A DNA stretch of 64,000 nt, from NCBI GenBank assembly GCA_965246855.1, contig CBDFFP010000002.1, positions 310,001 to 374,000 on the forward strand. The letters are read 5' to 3'. The position numbers and the translations under genes are program-made. Below are positions 53,869-61,726 of the stretch, piece by piece. How positions within the stretch are numbered: the stretch's first letter is position 1; the number at the start of each line of letters is the position of its first letter. The notes under the pieces were generated by a model. The model ran no database searches, was not told where the DNA came from, and saw only the letters and a program-made list of their open reading frames with translations. Origin of the DNA: UBA1952 sp965246855. Its GTDB lineage: Bacteria; Bacteroidota; Bacteroidia; Chitinophagales; Chitinophagaceae.

Positions 53869-55427
53869 CATGCACGTTGCAGATGCACCCGCGTCGCTGC
53901 TTCTGCACACCGTTCACCGTCCATCGCCGCGCTCACGATGCCGCCTGCGTAGCCCGCGCCTTCCGCGCAGGGAAACAGCCCGCGAATCTGCGGATGCTCC
54001 AAAGTTTCGGCGTCGCGGGGAATGCGCACGGGCGAAGAGGTGCGGCTTTCAGTAGCTACCAAAACGGCTTCGTGCGTGAAGTAGCCGCGCATCTTTTTCC
54101 CAAAAGTTCCTACGGCATTTCGCAGCGAATCGTGGACTTCTTGGGGCAAAACTTCTTTTAAAGAAACAGGCGTAATTCCGGGTGTGTAGGAGCAGATGGG
54201 AAGCGAGGAAGAGGTCTTTCCGGCAGCGAAATCCGTCATGCGCTGCGCGGGTGCGGAAAGGTTTTCTCCCGCCGCCACAAAGCATCGTTGCTCCACTATT
54301 CGTTGGTATTCCATTCCCGCCAAAGGCCCCGTAAATCCATAACGTGCAAAGTCGCGCTCGTCCACCGTTACCACCGTGCCGCTGTTGGCGAAAGGATTGT
54401 TTCGCTTGCTCGGACTCCAGCCATTCACGACTACTTCGCCGGGCGCGGTGGAAGCAGAGGCGATGATGCCGCCGGGACACATGCAGAACGAGAAAACACC
54501 CCTACCCGCTTCCTGCGAAACCAAACTATAGCTTGCAGGTGGAAGATATTCTCCCCGCGCGTCGCAGTGGTATTGGGCGCGGTCGATGATGGTTTGCGGA
54601 TGCTCAATGCGCACGCCGAGCGCGTAAGGTTTGGCTTCTATCAGAATACCTTTCCGGTGGAGCAATTGAAATACATCGCGGGCGCTGTGGCCAGTGGCGA
54701 GGATAAGCTGGCGGCAAGAAATGCGCGTACCATCGTGAATGACGATGCCGGAAACAGCGTTGTTTTTGAGAGAAATATCCGTCAGCCTTTTCTCAAAAAG
54801 CACTTCGCCGCCGCAGTCCACAATCGCTTCGCGCATGGCACTGATAATGGCGGGCAGCTTGTTGGTTCCGATGTGGGGATGCGCGTCCACCGCGATGCGC
54901 GGGTCGGCTCCAAAATGAATGAACAGGTTGAGGATGCGCGCAATGGAGCCGCGTTTGTTGCTGCGGGTGTAGAGCTTGCCGTCGGAGTACGTTCCCGCCC
55001 CGCCTTCGCCAAAACAATAGTTGCTGTCGGGATTTACAATGGCGTTGCGGGTAAGCTGCGCCAAGTCGCGGCGACGGGCGCGCACGTCTTTTCCGCGTTC
55101 AATAACGATAGGCCGAATGCCAAGTTGCAACAGTTTCAAAGCCGCGAAAAGTCCGGCAGGGCCAGCGCCTACGATCACCACCGGCTCGCTGTGGGGAGAA
55201 ACGGGCTGTAGTTCCGGGTCAAATTTTGGAGGAAGAATTTCCTTTTCCGCTCCAACCACCACCTGCAAAATCACTTTCACACCGCTGCGGGAACGGGCAT
55301 CCAAGCTGCGTTTCAGAACACGAAAGCTTTGAGTGTTTTGTGGCGAAAGTCCGGCTGCGGCGCGTATTTGTTCGTCGTCTGCTGCGGCTTCCGGCGAGAG
55401 AGAAAGAGTGAGAATTTTGGCGAGCAT
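53868..55427 (-). CDS. FAD-dependent oxidoreductase, uncharacterised dehydrogenase family
   Basis: 519 residues. An N-terminal ferredoxin-fold-like stretch (1-75) precedes the dinucleotide-binding VVIVGAGPAGLFAALKLLQL; then NSNYCFGEGGAGTYSDGKLY-type segment (here NPDSNYCFGEGGAGTYSDGK), LILATGHSARDVFQLLHRKG and the C-terminal LFPCAEGAGYAGGIVSAAMD. This matches the widespread bacterial FAD protein family of about 520 residues without assigned substrate. No partner gene is evident. Confidence 0.88.
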   Translation of the reverse strand: MLAKILTLSLSPEAAADDEQIRAAAGLSPQNTQSFRVLKRSLDARSRSGVKVILQVVVGAEKEILPPKFDPELQPVSPHSEPVVIVGAGPAGLFAALKLLQLGIRPIVIERGKDVRARRRDLAQLTRNAIVNPDSNYCFGEGGAGTYSDGKLYTRSNKRGSIARILNLFIHFGADPRIAVDAHPHIGTNKLPAIISAMREAIVDCGGEVLFEKRLTDISLKNNAVSGIVIHDGTRISCRQLILATGHSARDVFQLLHRKGILIEAKPYALGVRIEHPQTIIDRAQYHCDARGEYLPPASYSLVSQEAGRGVFSFCMCPGGIIASASTAPGEVVVNGWSPSKRNNPFANSGTVVTVDERDFARYGFTGPLAGMEYQRIVEQRCFVAAGENLSAPAQRMTDFAAGKTSSSLPICSYTPGITPVSLKEVLPQEVHDSLRNAVGTFGKKMRGYFTHEAVLVATESRTSSPVRIPRDAETLEHPQIRGLFPCAEGAGYAGGIVSAAMDGERCAEAATRVHLQRA

Positions 55428-55440
55428 CTTCTAAAATTAA

Positions 55441-55524
55441 TGGAACGCGGATGACGCGGATCCAAACAGATTTGCGCAGATGCATCCGTGAAAATCCGCA
55501 ATAATCCGTTTTATCCGCGTTCCA
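55441..55524. repeat. Dispersed palindromic repeat (ATCCGCGTTCC family)
   Basis: Outer arms TGGAACGCGGAT (55441-55452) and ATCCGCGTTCCA (55513-55524) are perfect complements, with inner ATCCGC/GCGGAT words between. It fills the gap between the FAD gene and yajQ. This type of sequence is scattered through many genomes. Confidence 0.78.
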
Positions 55525-55527
55525 TCA

Positions 55528-56016
55528 CTACGCTTTCATGTTCGAGAACTGTAGCGGCAAATCCACGCTGGTTTTGCAAAGCTGAATCACCGCCTGCAGG
55601 TCGTCAATCTTCTTCGCTGTTACGCGCACCACCGTGTCCATGATAGCGGCTTGCACTTTCAGGCCGCTGTCTTTGATAATCTTCACGATTTTCTTCGCGT
55701 CGTCTTTATCCAGTCCGTTTTTCACGGCGATGGTTTTGCGCAGCACTTTCCCGGAAGGCTCGGCTTCTTTGGAGAAGTCAAAGGCGTTGGCCTCAATGCC
55801 CTGCCGCATGGATTTGGTAAGGATAATGTCTTCGGCCTGCTGGAGCTGCATGTCGCTGGGCACTTCCAGCGAGATGGTCATGTCCTTTTTGTTCAGCTCA
55901 ATCTTGGTATTGGTGCCTTTAAAATCGTAACGATTCTCAATTTCTTTCTTCACCACGTTGATGGCATTGTCGAGGGTTTGGGCATCTACTTTGGATTCAA
56001 TATCGAAGGAGGGCAT
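55528..56016 (-). CDS. yajQ: YajQ-family nucleotide-binding protein
   Basis: 162 residues, full-length. Starts MPSFDIESKVDAQTLDNAIN and contains EIENRYDFKGTNTKIELNKK and GLKVQAAIMDTVVRVTAKKI, the usual YajQ landmarks of two ferredoxin-like domains. Family members bind cyclic di-GMP or RNA in some bacteria. TACCTTCG lies upstream (56047-56040). Confidence 0.94.
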   Translation of the reverse strand: MPSFDIESKVDAQTLDNAINVVKKEIENRYDFKGTNTKIELNKKDMTISLEVPSDMQLQQAEDIILTKSMRQGIEANAFDFSKEAEPSGKVLRKTIAVKNGLDKDDAKKIVKIIKDSGLKVQAAIMDTVVRVTAKKIDDLQAVIQLCKTSVDLPLQFSNMKA

Positions 56017-56064
56017 GGGGGGAGATTTTTAAGGAAAGGCGAAGGTAGAATGGTAGCCTGTTTT

Positions 56065-56925
56065 CTACTTCCACGAAAAGCCGTGAACGTGGAAATACGT
56101 CACCATCCACAGTTCAGACGCCAAACTCATATACAGCTTAAAAGGGCCTTCCACCGTTTGCTCTGTGCTGTCGGCAAGGACGACGGTGTATCTCACCAAG
56201 CCTTCCGTAAACCCCAGCCGCTCGCCGCTTTCGCCCATTTCTTCGTCGGTTTGGGCGTTGGTTTTGGCGATGTAGAGATCGATGGGATTCCAGTCTTTTA
56301 GCTCCGCAAAAAGCCCGTGAAAGCGGTGGAGGAGCCCCTGCACTTCTTCCAAAGGTATTTGCCGCCCTTCTTCCGGCACAACGATTTCCGGCGCCAGCAC
56401 GGCCTCATTCAGCCTTCCCTCGAAAAAGCTTTTCATAAATTCCTCGGTGCGGTTGCGCTGGTCGAAGTCGTGGTTGGGGTGATAATGTTCGTACCTAATG
56501 AAGCAACCCGGAATGGGAAGCACGGATTTATCCATAGCCTCTATGGCCATAAAATCGTAGCGCACGTGGAGTTGATAGTAAGCCAGAAACTCTATCCCCA
56601 AGCCTTTTGACTCATAAAGAGCGTTCACGCGCGCCCACTCTGCTGCTAGTTCTTCATCGGAAAGCGCCGCCGATGGGAGGAATTCGGGAAATTCCAAACG
56701 TTCGCGCACCGAAATGGTGGGCGAAGCAAACTGCTCTCTGAATTTTATGAGGTTTTGAAGCATTTTATGCTCCACTTCCAACGAATTGAATGGCTCGCCT
56801 ATCTTGAACTTATATATGCCGCCCAGTTCGGCCTGTACTCTTAGCCACAGGATGTCGTTCTCCATGCGCAGCTTTTCCTCTTCCGTTCCTTCAAATTCTT
56901 CAGGAAGTTGGTCTTCGTTGTTCAT
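56065..56925 (-). CDS. Hypothetical acidic protein
   Basis: 286 residues, no signal peptide or membrane segment. Acidic N-terminus (MNNEDQLPEEFEGTEEEKLR), a central helical part (FLAYYQLHVRYDFMAIEAMD) and a C-terminal beta-rich part (LYMSLASELWMVTYFHVHGF). No family recognised. A promoter element TATGTTTG lies at 56959-56952, 26 nt before the ATG; array C starts 69 bp beyond it. Confidence 0.75.
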   Translation of the reverse strand: MNNEDQLPEEFEGTEEEKLRMENDILWLRVQAELGGIYKFKIGEPFNSLEVEHKMLQNLIKFREQFASPTISVRERLEFPEFLPSAALSDEELAAEWARVNALYESKGLGIEFLAYYQLHVRYDFMAIEAMDKSVLPIPGCFIRYEHYHPNHDFDQRNRTEEFMKSFFEGRLNEAVLAPEIVVPEEGRQIPLEEVQGLLHRFHGLFAELKDWNPIDLYIAKTNAQTDEEMGESGERLGFTEGLVRYTVVLADSTEQTVEGPFKLYMSLASELWMVTYFHVHGFSWK

Positions 56926-56951
56926 GGCCTTTGGAGGAATTTTGGGTTACA

Positions 56952-56959
56952 CAAACATA
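56952..56959 (-). promoter_or_regulatory. -7 promoter element of the hypothetical gene below array C
   Basis: TATGTTTG (minus strand) fits TAnnTTTG exactly. It places the 21-bp array upstream of the promoter, not in the transcribed leader. Confidence 0.5.
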
Positions 56960-57027
56960 GGATTTTAGGGGAAGAAATTCATTTCTCTGTCTCAGGAATG
57001 GGCCGCATATTCCCGGAAACATATCGT

Positions 57028-57216
57028 CGGGCACCAATGCCCGATGATCGGGCACTGGTGCCCAACCATCGGGCACTGACCTCAAATGACCGGGCACCAG
57101 TGCCCGAAGACTGGGCACCAACCTCGGATGAATGGGCACTGGTGCCCAAAGACTGGGCACTGGTGCCCGTTCATCGGGCACCCCCCTCAAATGGTCGGGC
57201 ACCAGTGCCAGACGAG
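57028..57216. repeat. Array C: nine tandem 21-bp units with GGGCAC/GTGCCC dyad
   Basis: Units of exactly 21 bp start at 57028, 57049, 57070, 57091, 57112, 57133, 57154, 57175 and 57196. All begin YGGGCAC. Six continue with YRRTGCC(C) so that GGGCAC and GTGCCC form a dyad (typical unit core GGGCACTGGTGCCC); three (units 3, 5, 8) carry ACCTC or CCCTC instead and lose the dyad. The last six bases vary. The array takes up half of the 417-bp gap between two minus-strand genes: 126 bp after the upstream stop and 102 bp before the downstream ATG. Confidence 0.92.
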
Positions 57217-57342
57217 TAATTAAGGGTAATACTTGTAATTTGGACTAAGCCCGAGCTTTCGGCGAATTGTCTGGAAGAACGGATTTGGGGGGTGCTGGAA
57301 CGGATACGGCGAAGGCAGTAGTCTTCGCCGAGCCGCGAGATC

Positions 57343-57990
57343 TTATCCACTATTTCTTACAATATACGTCTCCCAAAAAATATCTACTTTGCTTTTTAAT
57401 TCTGTGAGCGATTGAATTGAATATTTGATGCTTTCAGAAGCAGGAATAGCATTTCCGTACCAATCTTTTTCAAGTTCTTGATTGCGAGCCATTTCGGACA
57501 ATTTAAAGCAGTAACGCCTTAAATCATCCGCAACTCGATTTATATCGACTGCAATTTCACCCAAATATTCTCGCGAGTAGGTCTTGATGGTTAAAGGGTT
57601 CTCTACTGACAATTCAAAGTCATCTAATACAGAGTTCAATAGAATTTCCAACTTGTTTATCATATCGTAGCCAGCCATTTCTTTTTTGCCCTCAATGATA
57701 TCCCGAATAGAAGTATCAGAAACTCCGGTTTTCCTACTAAATTCCTTTGCTTCTCTATAGCCGACAATTTTCGTCAAGCCTTCCCGTATCCGGAGTGTTT
57801 TAGTCTTCCTATCATCTTGAATAGCAGCGTATATCCGATTGATTTCGGACATACTTGGAGTAGAATGCATATAGTCATCCCATCTCTCTATTGGTATTCC
57901 AACCCTATAAGCTAAAAGTTGTCTTTCGTTGATTTGCTTTCTTATGTCAGCCCAACGAGTTTTAAGTTGTTTGTTTGTTAGTTCTTCCAT
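57343..57990 (-). CDS. Putative HTH DNA-binding protein, AT-rich
   Basis: 215 residues. Residues about 78-115 (YREAKEFSRKTGVSDTSIRD IIEGKKEMAGYDMINKLEIL) have the spacing of a Cro/C1-like HTH. The C-terminal half is helical (EIAVDINRVADDLRRYCFKL). The gene is clearly more AT-rich than its neighbours, a sign of recent acquisition. Array C follows its stop by 126 bp; a link between the two is possible but unproven. Confidence 0.7.
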   Translation of the reverse strand: MEELTNKQLKTRWADIRKQINERQLLAYRVGIPIERWDDYMHSTPSMSEINRIYAAIQDDRKTKTLRIREGLTKIVGYREAKEFSRKTGVSDTSIRDIIEGKKEMAGYDMINKLEILLNSVLDDFELSVENPLTIKTYSREYLGEIAVDINRVADDLRRYCFKLSEMARNQELEKDWYGNAIPASESIKYSIQSLTELKSKVDIFWETYIVRNSG

Positions 57991-58034
57991 TTTCAGAATT
58001 TTTATTCTTGATGTAGAATTGATTTAGAGAAGTC

Positions 58035-59984
58035 TCACCCCAACCTCTCCTCCACCTCCATCAACCCCTCAAACACCTTTTCATACTCCGCCTCCGCCGT
58101 TTTCTGCCCTTGCTGCAGCGCGCGGTATTCGGCATCAAGCTTTGCAAATTTTTCTGCGTTGGCGTAGGTGTCCGGTAGGCTGAGCTGCGTTTCCAGCGCG
58201 GCTACTTTTCCTTTCAAATCCGCCAACTGCGCTTCGGCTTTTTCCAACGCTTTTTGCAGGCGGCTTTGCTCTTTGCGCAGGTTGCGGAGTTCTTCATCGC
58301 TGCGGCGCGGCTTTTCCGGCTTCGGTTCGGCCTTCTTTTCCACCTTCACGGGCGGCGCAGCTTTGGTGGTCTGCAGACGCTTTTCGCGCTCGGCCTTGTA
58401 AATCACCCACTCGTCGTAGTTGCCTATAAACTCCTTGATTTCGCCGTCAATAATCTCCCAGATTTTGTTGGCCGTCTGCTGGATGAAATAACGGTCGTGG
58501 CTGACGGTAATGAACGTGCCTTCATACTTATTCAGGGCCTCAATCAGCATCTCCACGCTCTGCATATCCAAGTGGTTCGTCGGCTCATCCAAGAGGAGGA
58601 AGTTGCTGCGCGCGGCAATCACTTTCGCCAGCGCCACGCGCGCTTTTTCGCCGCCGCTCAGCACTTTGATTTTCTTAAAAACATCGTCGCCCGCAAACAG
58701 AAAACAGCCCAGCAGGTTGCGCAATTCCATCTCGGTTTTGCCGCTGCCGCTGCCCTTTAGTTCTTCCAAAAGCGTGTCTTCAATATGCAGGCTTTCCAAC
58801 TGGTGCTGGGCGTAAAAGCTTTCCTCCACATTGTGGCCATCCTTGCGCTCGCCGGTGCAGTTTTCCGTTCCGGCAATAATGCGCAGCAAGGTGGATTTCC
58901 CCTTTCCGTTCGCCCCGACAAGCGCAATTTTATCGCCGCGCAAAATTTCGGCAGAGGCTTTTTGGAGAATGGCGTTTTGCCCAAAGGATTTGGAAACGTG
59001 CTTTAGCTCGGAAATGATTTTGCCGGGCGTAACAGCCACGTCAAAATTGATGTTCATCCGCGCCACGCTGTTGTCCACGGCCTCAATGCGGTCCAGTTTG
59101 TCCAGGCGTTTAACGGCGCTCTGCGCCTGCGCGGCTTTGCTGGCTTTGGCCCGGAACCGCTCAATGAAACGTTCCTGCTGGCGGATGTATTCCTGCTGGT
59201 TTTCAAAAGAGCGCTGCTGGAGTTCCATGCGCATCGCTTTCTCTTCCTCAAAAAACGCGTAGTTGCCGCTGTACTGCACCAAATCGCGCTGAAAAACCTC
59301 CACGATTTTGGTTACCATCCGGTCCAGGAAATAGCGGTCGTGGCTCACAATCACCACACTACCGGGATAGCCAATCAGGTAGCGTTCCAGCCACTCAATC
59401 GACGGCAAATCCAGGTGGTTGGTCGGTTCATCCAAGAGCAGCAAATCCGGTGCTTGCAGCATCATCTTCGCCAGCAAAACCCGCATCCGCCAGCCCCCGG
59501 AAAACTGGTTATAGGGCCGCGAAAGATCGGCGGTAGAAAATCCCAATCCTTCCAGCACTTCGGCGCTGCGATGCTCCATTTCATAGCCGCCCGCCACTTC
59601 ATAATCGTGAAGCAGATGGCTGTATTTATCCAGCAGCGCCGCGTCGTCGGGCTTTGTTTCCAGCTTGTGCAGCACGGCTTCCATTTCCGCCTCCAATTCC
59701 TTCGCGCGCTCAAACGCCGTCATGCCCACCGAGAGAATGCTTTCATCGGTGGAGAAAGAAAGCAAGTCCTGATTGAAGAAGCCGATGGTAACGTCTTTGG
59801 GCTTGTTGATGGAGCCGCCGCTGGGTGCATACGCGCCGGTAATCAGCCGCAGCAGCGTGGATTTTCCCGCGCCGTTGGGGCCAACGAGGCCGATGCGCTC
59901 GCCGGTGGAAATTTGCCACGACACGTCTTCAAGCATCGTGCGGGCACCAAAAGAAAAGGTCAGGTTTTGAAGGGAAAGCAGCAT
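58035..59984 (-). CDS. ABC-F family ATPase
   Basis: 649 residues with two ABC domains on one chain and no membrane segments. Walker A GPNGAGKSTLLRLI and GANGKGKSTLLRII; signatures FSGGWRMRVLLAK and LSGGEKARVALAK; Walker B LLLLDEPTNHLD twice. The linker between the domains (ERFRAKASKAAQAQSAVKRL) and a C-terminal coiled-coil (LRKEQSRLQKALEKAEAQLA) are Uup/YfmR-like. ABC-F proteins act on the ribosome, relieving stalled translation. Confidence 0.95.
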   Translation of the reverse strand: MLLSLQNLTFSFGARTMLEDVSWQISTGERIGLVGPNGAGKSTLLRLITGAYAPSGGSINKPKDVTIGFFNQDLLSFSTDESILSVGMTAFERAKELEAEMEAVLHKLETKPDDAALLDKYSHLLHDYEVAGGYEMEHRSAEVLEGLGFSTADLSRPYNQFSGGWRMRVLLAKMMLQAPDLLLLDEPTNHLDLPSIEWLERYLIGYPGSVVIVSHDRYFLDRMVTKIVEVFQRDLVQYSGNYAFFEEEKAMRMELQQRSFENQQEYIRQQERFIERFRAKASKAAQAQSAVKRLDKLDRIEAVDNSVARMNINFDVAVTPGKIISELKHVSKSFGQNAILQKASAEILRGDKIALVGANGKGKSTLLRIIAGTENCTGERKDGHNVEESFYAQHQLESLHIEDTLLEELKGSGSGKTEMELRNLLGCFLFAGDDVFKKIKVLSGGEKARVALAKVIAARSNFLLLDEPTNHLDMQSVEMLIEALNKYEGTFITVSHDRYFIQQTANKIWEIIDGEIKEFIGNYDEWVIYKAEREKRLQTTKAAPPVKVEKKAEPKPEKPRRSDEELRNLRKEQSRLQKALEKAEAQLADLKGKVAALETQLSLPDTYANAEKFAKLDAEYRALQQGQKTAEAEYEKVFEGLMEVEERLG

Positions 59985-60000
59985 AACGGGCCGCGAAATT

Positions 60001-60034
60001 ATGTTTCATGGGGCCATGTTTCATGAGTTCATGT
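60001..60034. repeat. Second copy of the TTTCATGAGTTCATG repeat
   Basis: Positions 60015-60034 are identical to 53773-53792, and a partial copy ATGTTTCATG stands at 60001-60010. It lies between the ABC-F start and the toxin gene stop. Confidence 0.75.
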
Positions 60035-60058
60035 GCCCCCGTTGCAGGAATTTACTTC

Positions 60059-60475
60059 CTACTGCGCCACCGTCAAGAAATCCGCTGGTGTAAGCACCGG
60101 AAGCGTGGCGTTTTTGTAGTCTTTCAAATTGCGCGTCAGAATGACCTCTACTATGCCCGACTGCGCGGCGGCTTCGTGTTGCAGCGCGTCTTCAAAATCG
60201 GAGAAAGGACTTTGCAGGGCGGCACGGACGGCAGACTCGTTCATGGGGAGAATGTGAATGTAACCGAGCAAATCTTCCAGAGCATTTCTGACTGTTTTAT
60301 CGTCGGAAAGTCGCCTTAGCATGTAATACACGTTTGAAATCACCACCGGAGAAGTACAAGCCTAAAATGTTCCAGAGCAGGCAAGAGCCAACAGCTTTTC
60401 TGCGACTTTTCCAAAAGGCTGTCTGTTTGTAAGATGATCAAGCAGAACATCAGAATCTATAAAAGCCCGCTTCAT
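60059..60475 (-). pseudogene. PIN-domain toxin (VapC-like) with internal amber stop
   Basis: From the ATG at 60475 the frame reads MKRAFIDSDVLLDHLTNRQP, a PIN-domain start with its first catalytic Asp residues, to a TAG at 60364-60362 after codon 37. The same frame continues with ACTSPVVISNVYYMLRRLSD, the acidic SDFEDALQHEAAAQSG and ILTRNLKDYKNATLPVLTPA, i.e. the rest of a PIN RNase, to the stop at 60059. Homologues commonly have Lys at the stop position (one base from TAG). The toxin is therefore probably inactive. Its ATG overlaps the antitoxin stop by 4 bp. Confidence 0.85.
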
Positions 60476-60765
60476 AGGCTCTCGTATTTTTCCCATAGGG
60501 CTTGATACCGTGCTTCCTTCTCGTCAAAGTCAGGCGGAAGTTTAATGATACCCCGAAGCCTTCTTACTTGCGGCGGGATGTCGTCTTCTGTATCTAAAAT
60601 TTCCGGTTCTTTTGGTTCAAGATTTGGCAGGAAAACGCCCACCAGCTTTTCAATCAATGCCGATACGTTTTCCTGTTTCAAAGCAGCGTATTCTTTCAAC
60701 CGCTGAACAAAGCTTTCTTCCACATTTATGGTGAAGTCTGTTTTCATGGTATCTGTATTTTTCAC
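60472..60765 (-). CDS. Antitoxin of a VapBC-like pair
   Basis: 97 residues, or 91 from the second ATG at 60747 (MKTDFTINVEESFVQRLKEY). Ribbon-helix-helix-like start (TINVEESFVQRLKEYAALKQ), then an acidic linker and a C-terminal helix (EKEARYQALWEKYESL), as in the small antitoxins (DUF6364-like) that accompany PIN toxins. It would bind operator DNA and neutralise the toxin, which here carries a nonsense codon. Confidence 0.8.
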   Translation of the reverse strand: MKNTDTMKTDFTINVEESFVQRLKEYAALKQENVSALIEKLVGVFLPNLEPKEPEILDTEDDIPPQVRRLRGIIKLPPDFDEKEARYQALWEKYESL

Positions 60766-60849
60766 CCGAAGGTACGTTTCCCTACTAAAAATTTCCGGCC
60801 CGCAACCGCGCGATATTTGCAGTCATTCAGCCATTTTCACATTACACCC

Positions 60850-61602
60850 ATGCCCCGCTTCGCCCTTGATGTCCGCTATGATGGAACTGCTTTTCATGGC
60901 TCTCAAATTCAGGGCGATTTAGCAACGGTACAGAAGGCGCTGAACGATGCGCTCTCCACGCTTTTCCGGCAGCCGGTAGAAACTTTCGGCGCGAGCCGCA
61001 CAGACGAAGGCGTTCATGCACTGTCCAATTTCTATCATTTTGATGCGGAATGCTTTCCCCGGCAATTTGGCTACCGGCTAAACGCCATTTTGCCGCACGC
61101 GCTTTCCATAAACGGCGTTTTCCGGGCGCAAAACGCGGATTTTAATTGCCGCTTTGACGCCACGGCGCGCCAGTACCGCTACCGGATTTACGGGCGCAAA
61201 AATCCGTTTCTGAAAGACCGCGCGTATTTCTATCCCTACAAAGCACCGCTTGCTGCACTGGCGGGAACGGCAGAAATTCTGAAGCAGCACACCCATTTTG
61301 AAAGCTTCTGCAAGCGCACGACGAACATGCATAGCTTCCGCTGCACCATTCACGAAGCGCGCTGGGAACAGCACGGCGAAGAGCTGCATTTTGTAGTGAA
61401 GGCCAACCGCTTTTTGCGCGGCATGGTGCGCGGGCTGGTGGGAACGCAACTGCGGCTTGCTAAAAACGGCGGCGATTTAGAAGAAATTCTTGCCGCTAAC
61501 GATTGTCGCCGGGCTGATTTTTCCGTGCCGGGTCATGGGTTGTATCTGGAAGAAATTTCCTTCCCGGAAGGCGAACTGGTGGTGGTGGAGGATGTGCGGT
61601 AG
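60850..61602 (+). CDS. truA: tRNA pseudouridine(38-40) synthase
   Basis: 250 residues from the ATG at 60850 (MPRFALDVRYDGTAFHGSQI). Catalytic Asp in FGASRTDEGVHALSNFYHFD, then FDATARQYRYRIYGRKNPF and FLRGMVRGLVGTQLRL. Converts uridines 38-40 of the anticodon arm to pseudouridine. Length typical. Confidence 0.97.
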   Translation: MPRFALDVRYDGTAFHGSQIQGDLATVQKALNDALSTLFRQPVETFGASRTDEGVHALSNFYHFDAECFPRQFGYRLNAILPHALSINGVFRAQNADFNCRFDATARQYRYRIYGRKNPFLKDRAYFYPYKAPLAALAGTAEILKQHTHFESFCKRTTNMHSFRCTIHEARWEQHGEELHFVVKANRFLRGMVRGLVGTQLRLAKNGGDLEEILAANDCRRADFSVPGHGLYLEEISFPEGELVVVEDVR

Positions 61603-61620
61603 AGAAGCACAGTAACGGTG

Positions 61621-61697
61621 TCATCCCGACGAAGGAGGGATCTGCCCAGATAAAGCGATGCTGCTGATTTCAACAGATTCCTCCTTCGTCGGAATGA
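61621..61697. repeat. Dispersed palindrome (GACGAAGGAGGRATCTG family)
   Basis: Arms 61621-61644 and 61674-61697 match at 22 of 24 positions as inverted repeats, with a 29-nt centre. Same family as 47951-48046. It lies between the convergent truA and rocD genes and may terminate both. Confidence 0.85.
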
Positions 61698-61726
61698 CGA
61701 ACAATGATTGAGCTGCTCTTCCGGTT

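Noticed and set aside
14720..57216. CRISPR interpretation of the three arrays
   Set aside because: There is no alternation of identical repeats with unrelated spacers of 25-40 bp; conserved and variable bases are mixed inside a 21-bp unit, and no cas gene is in the window.
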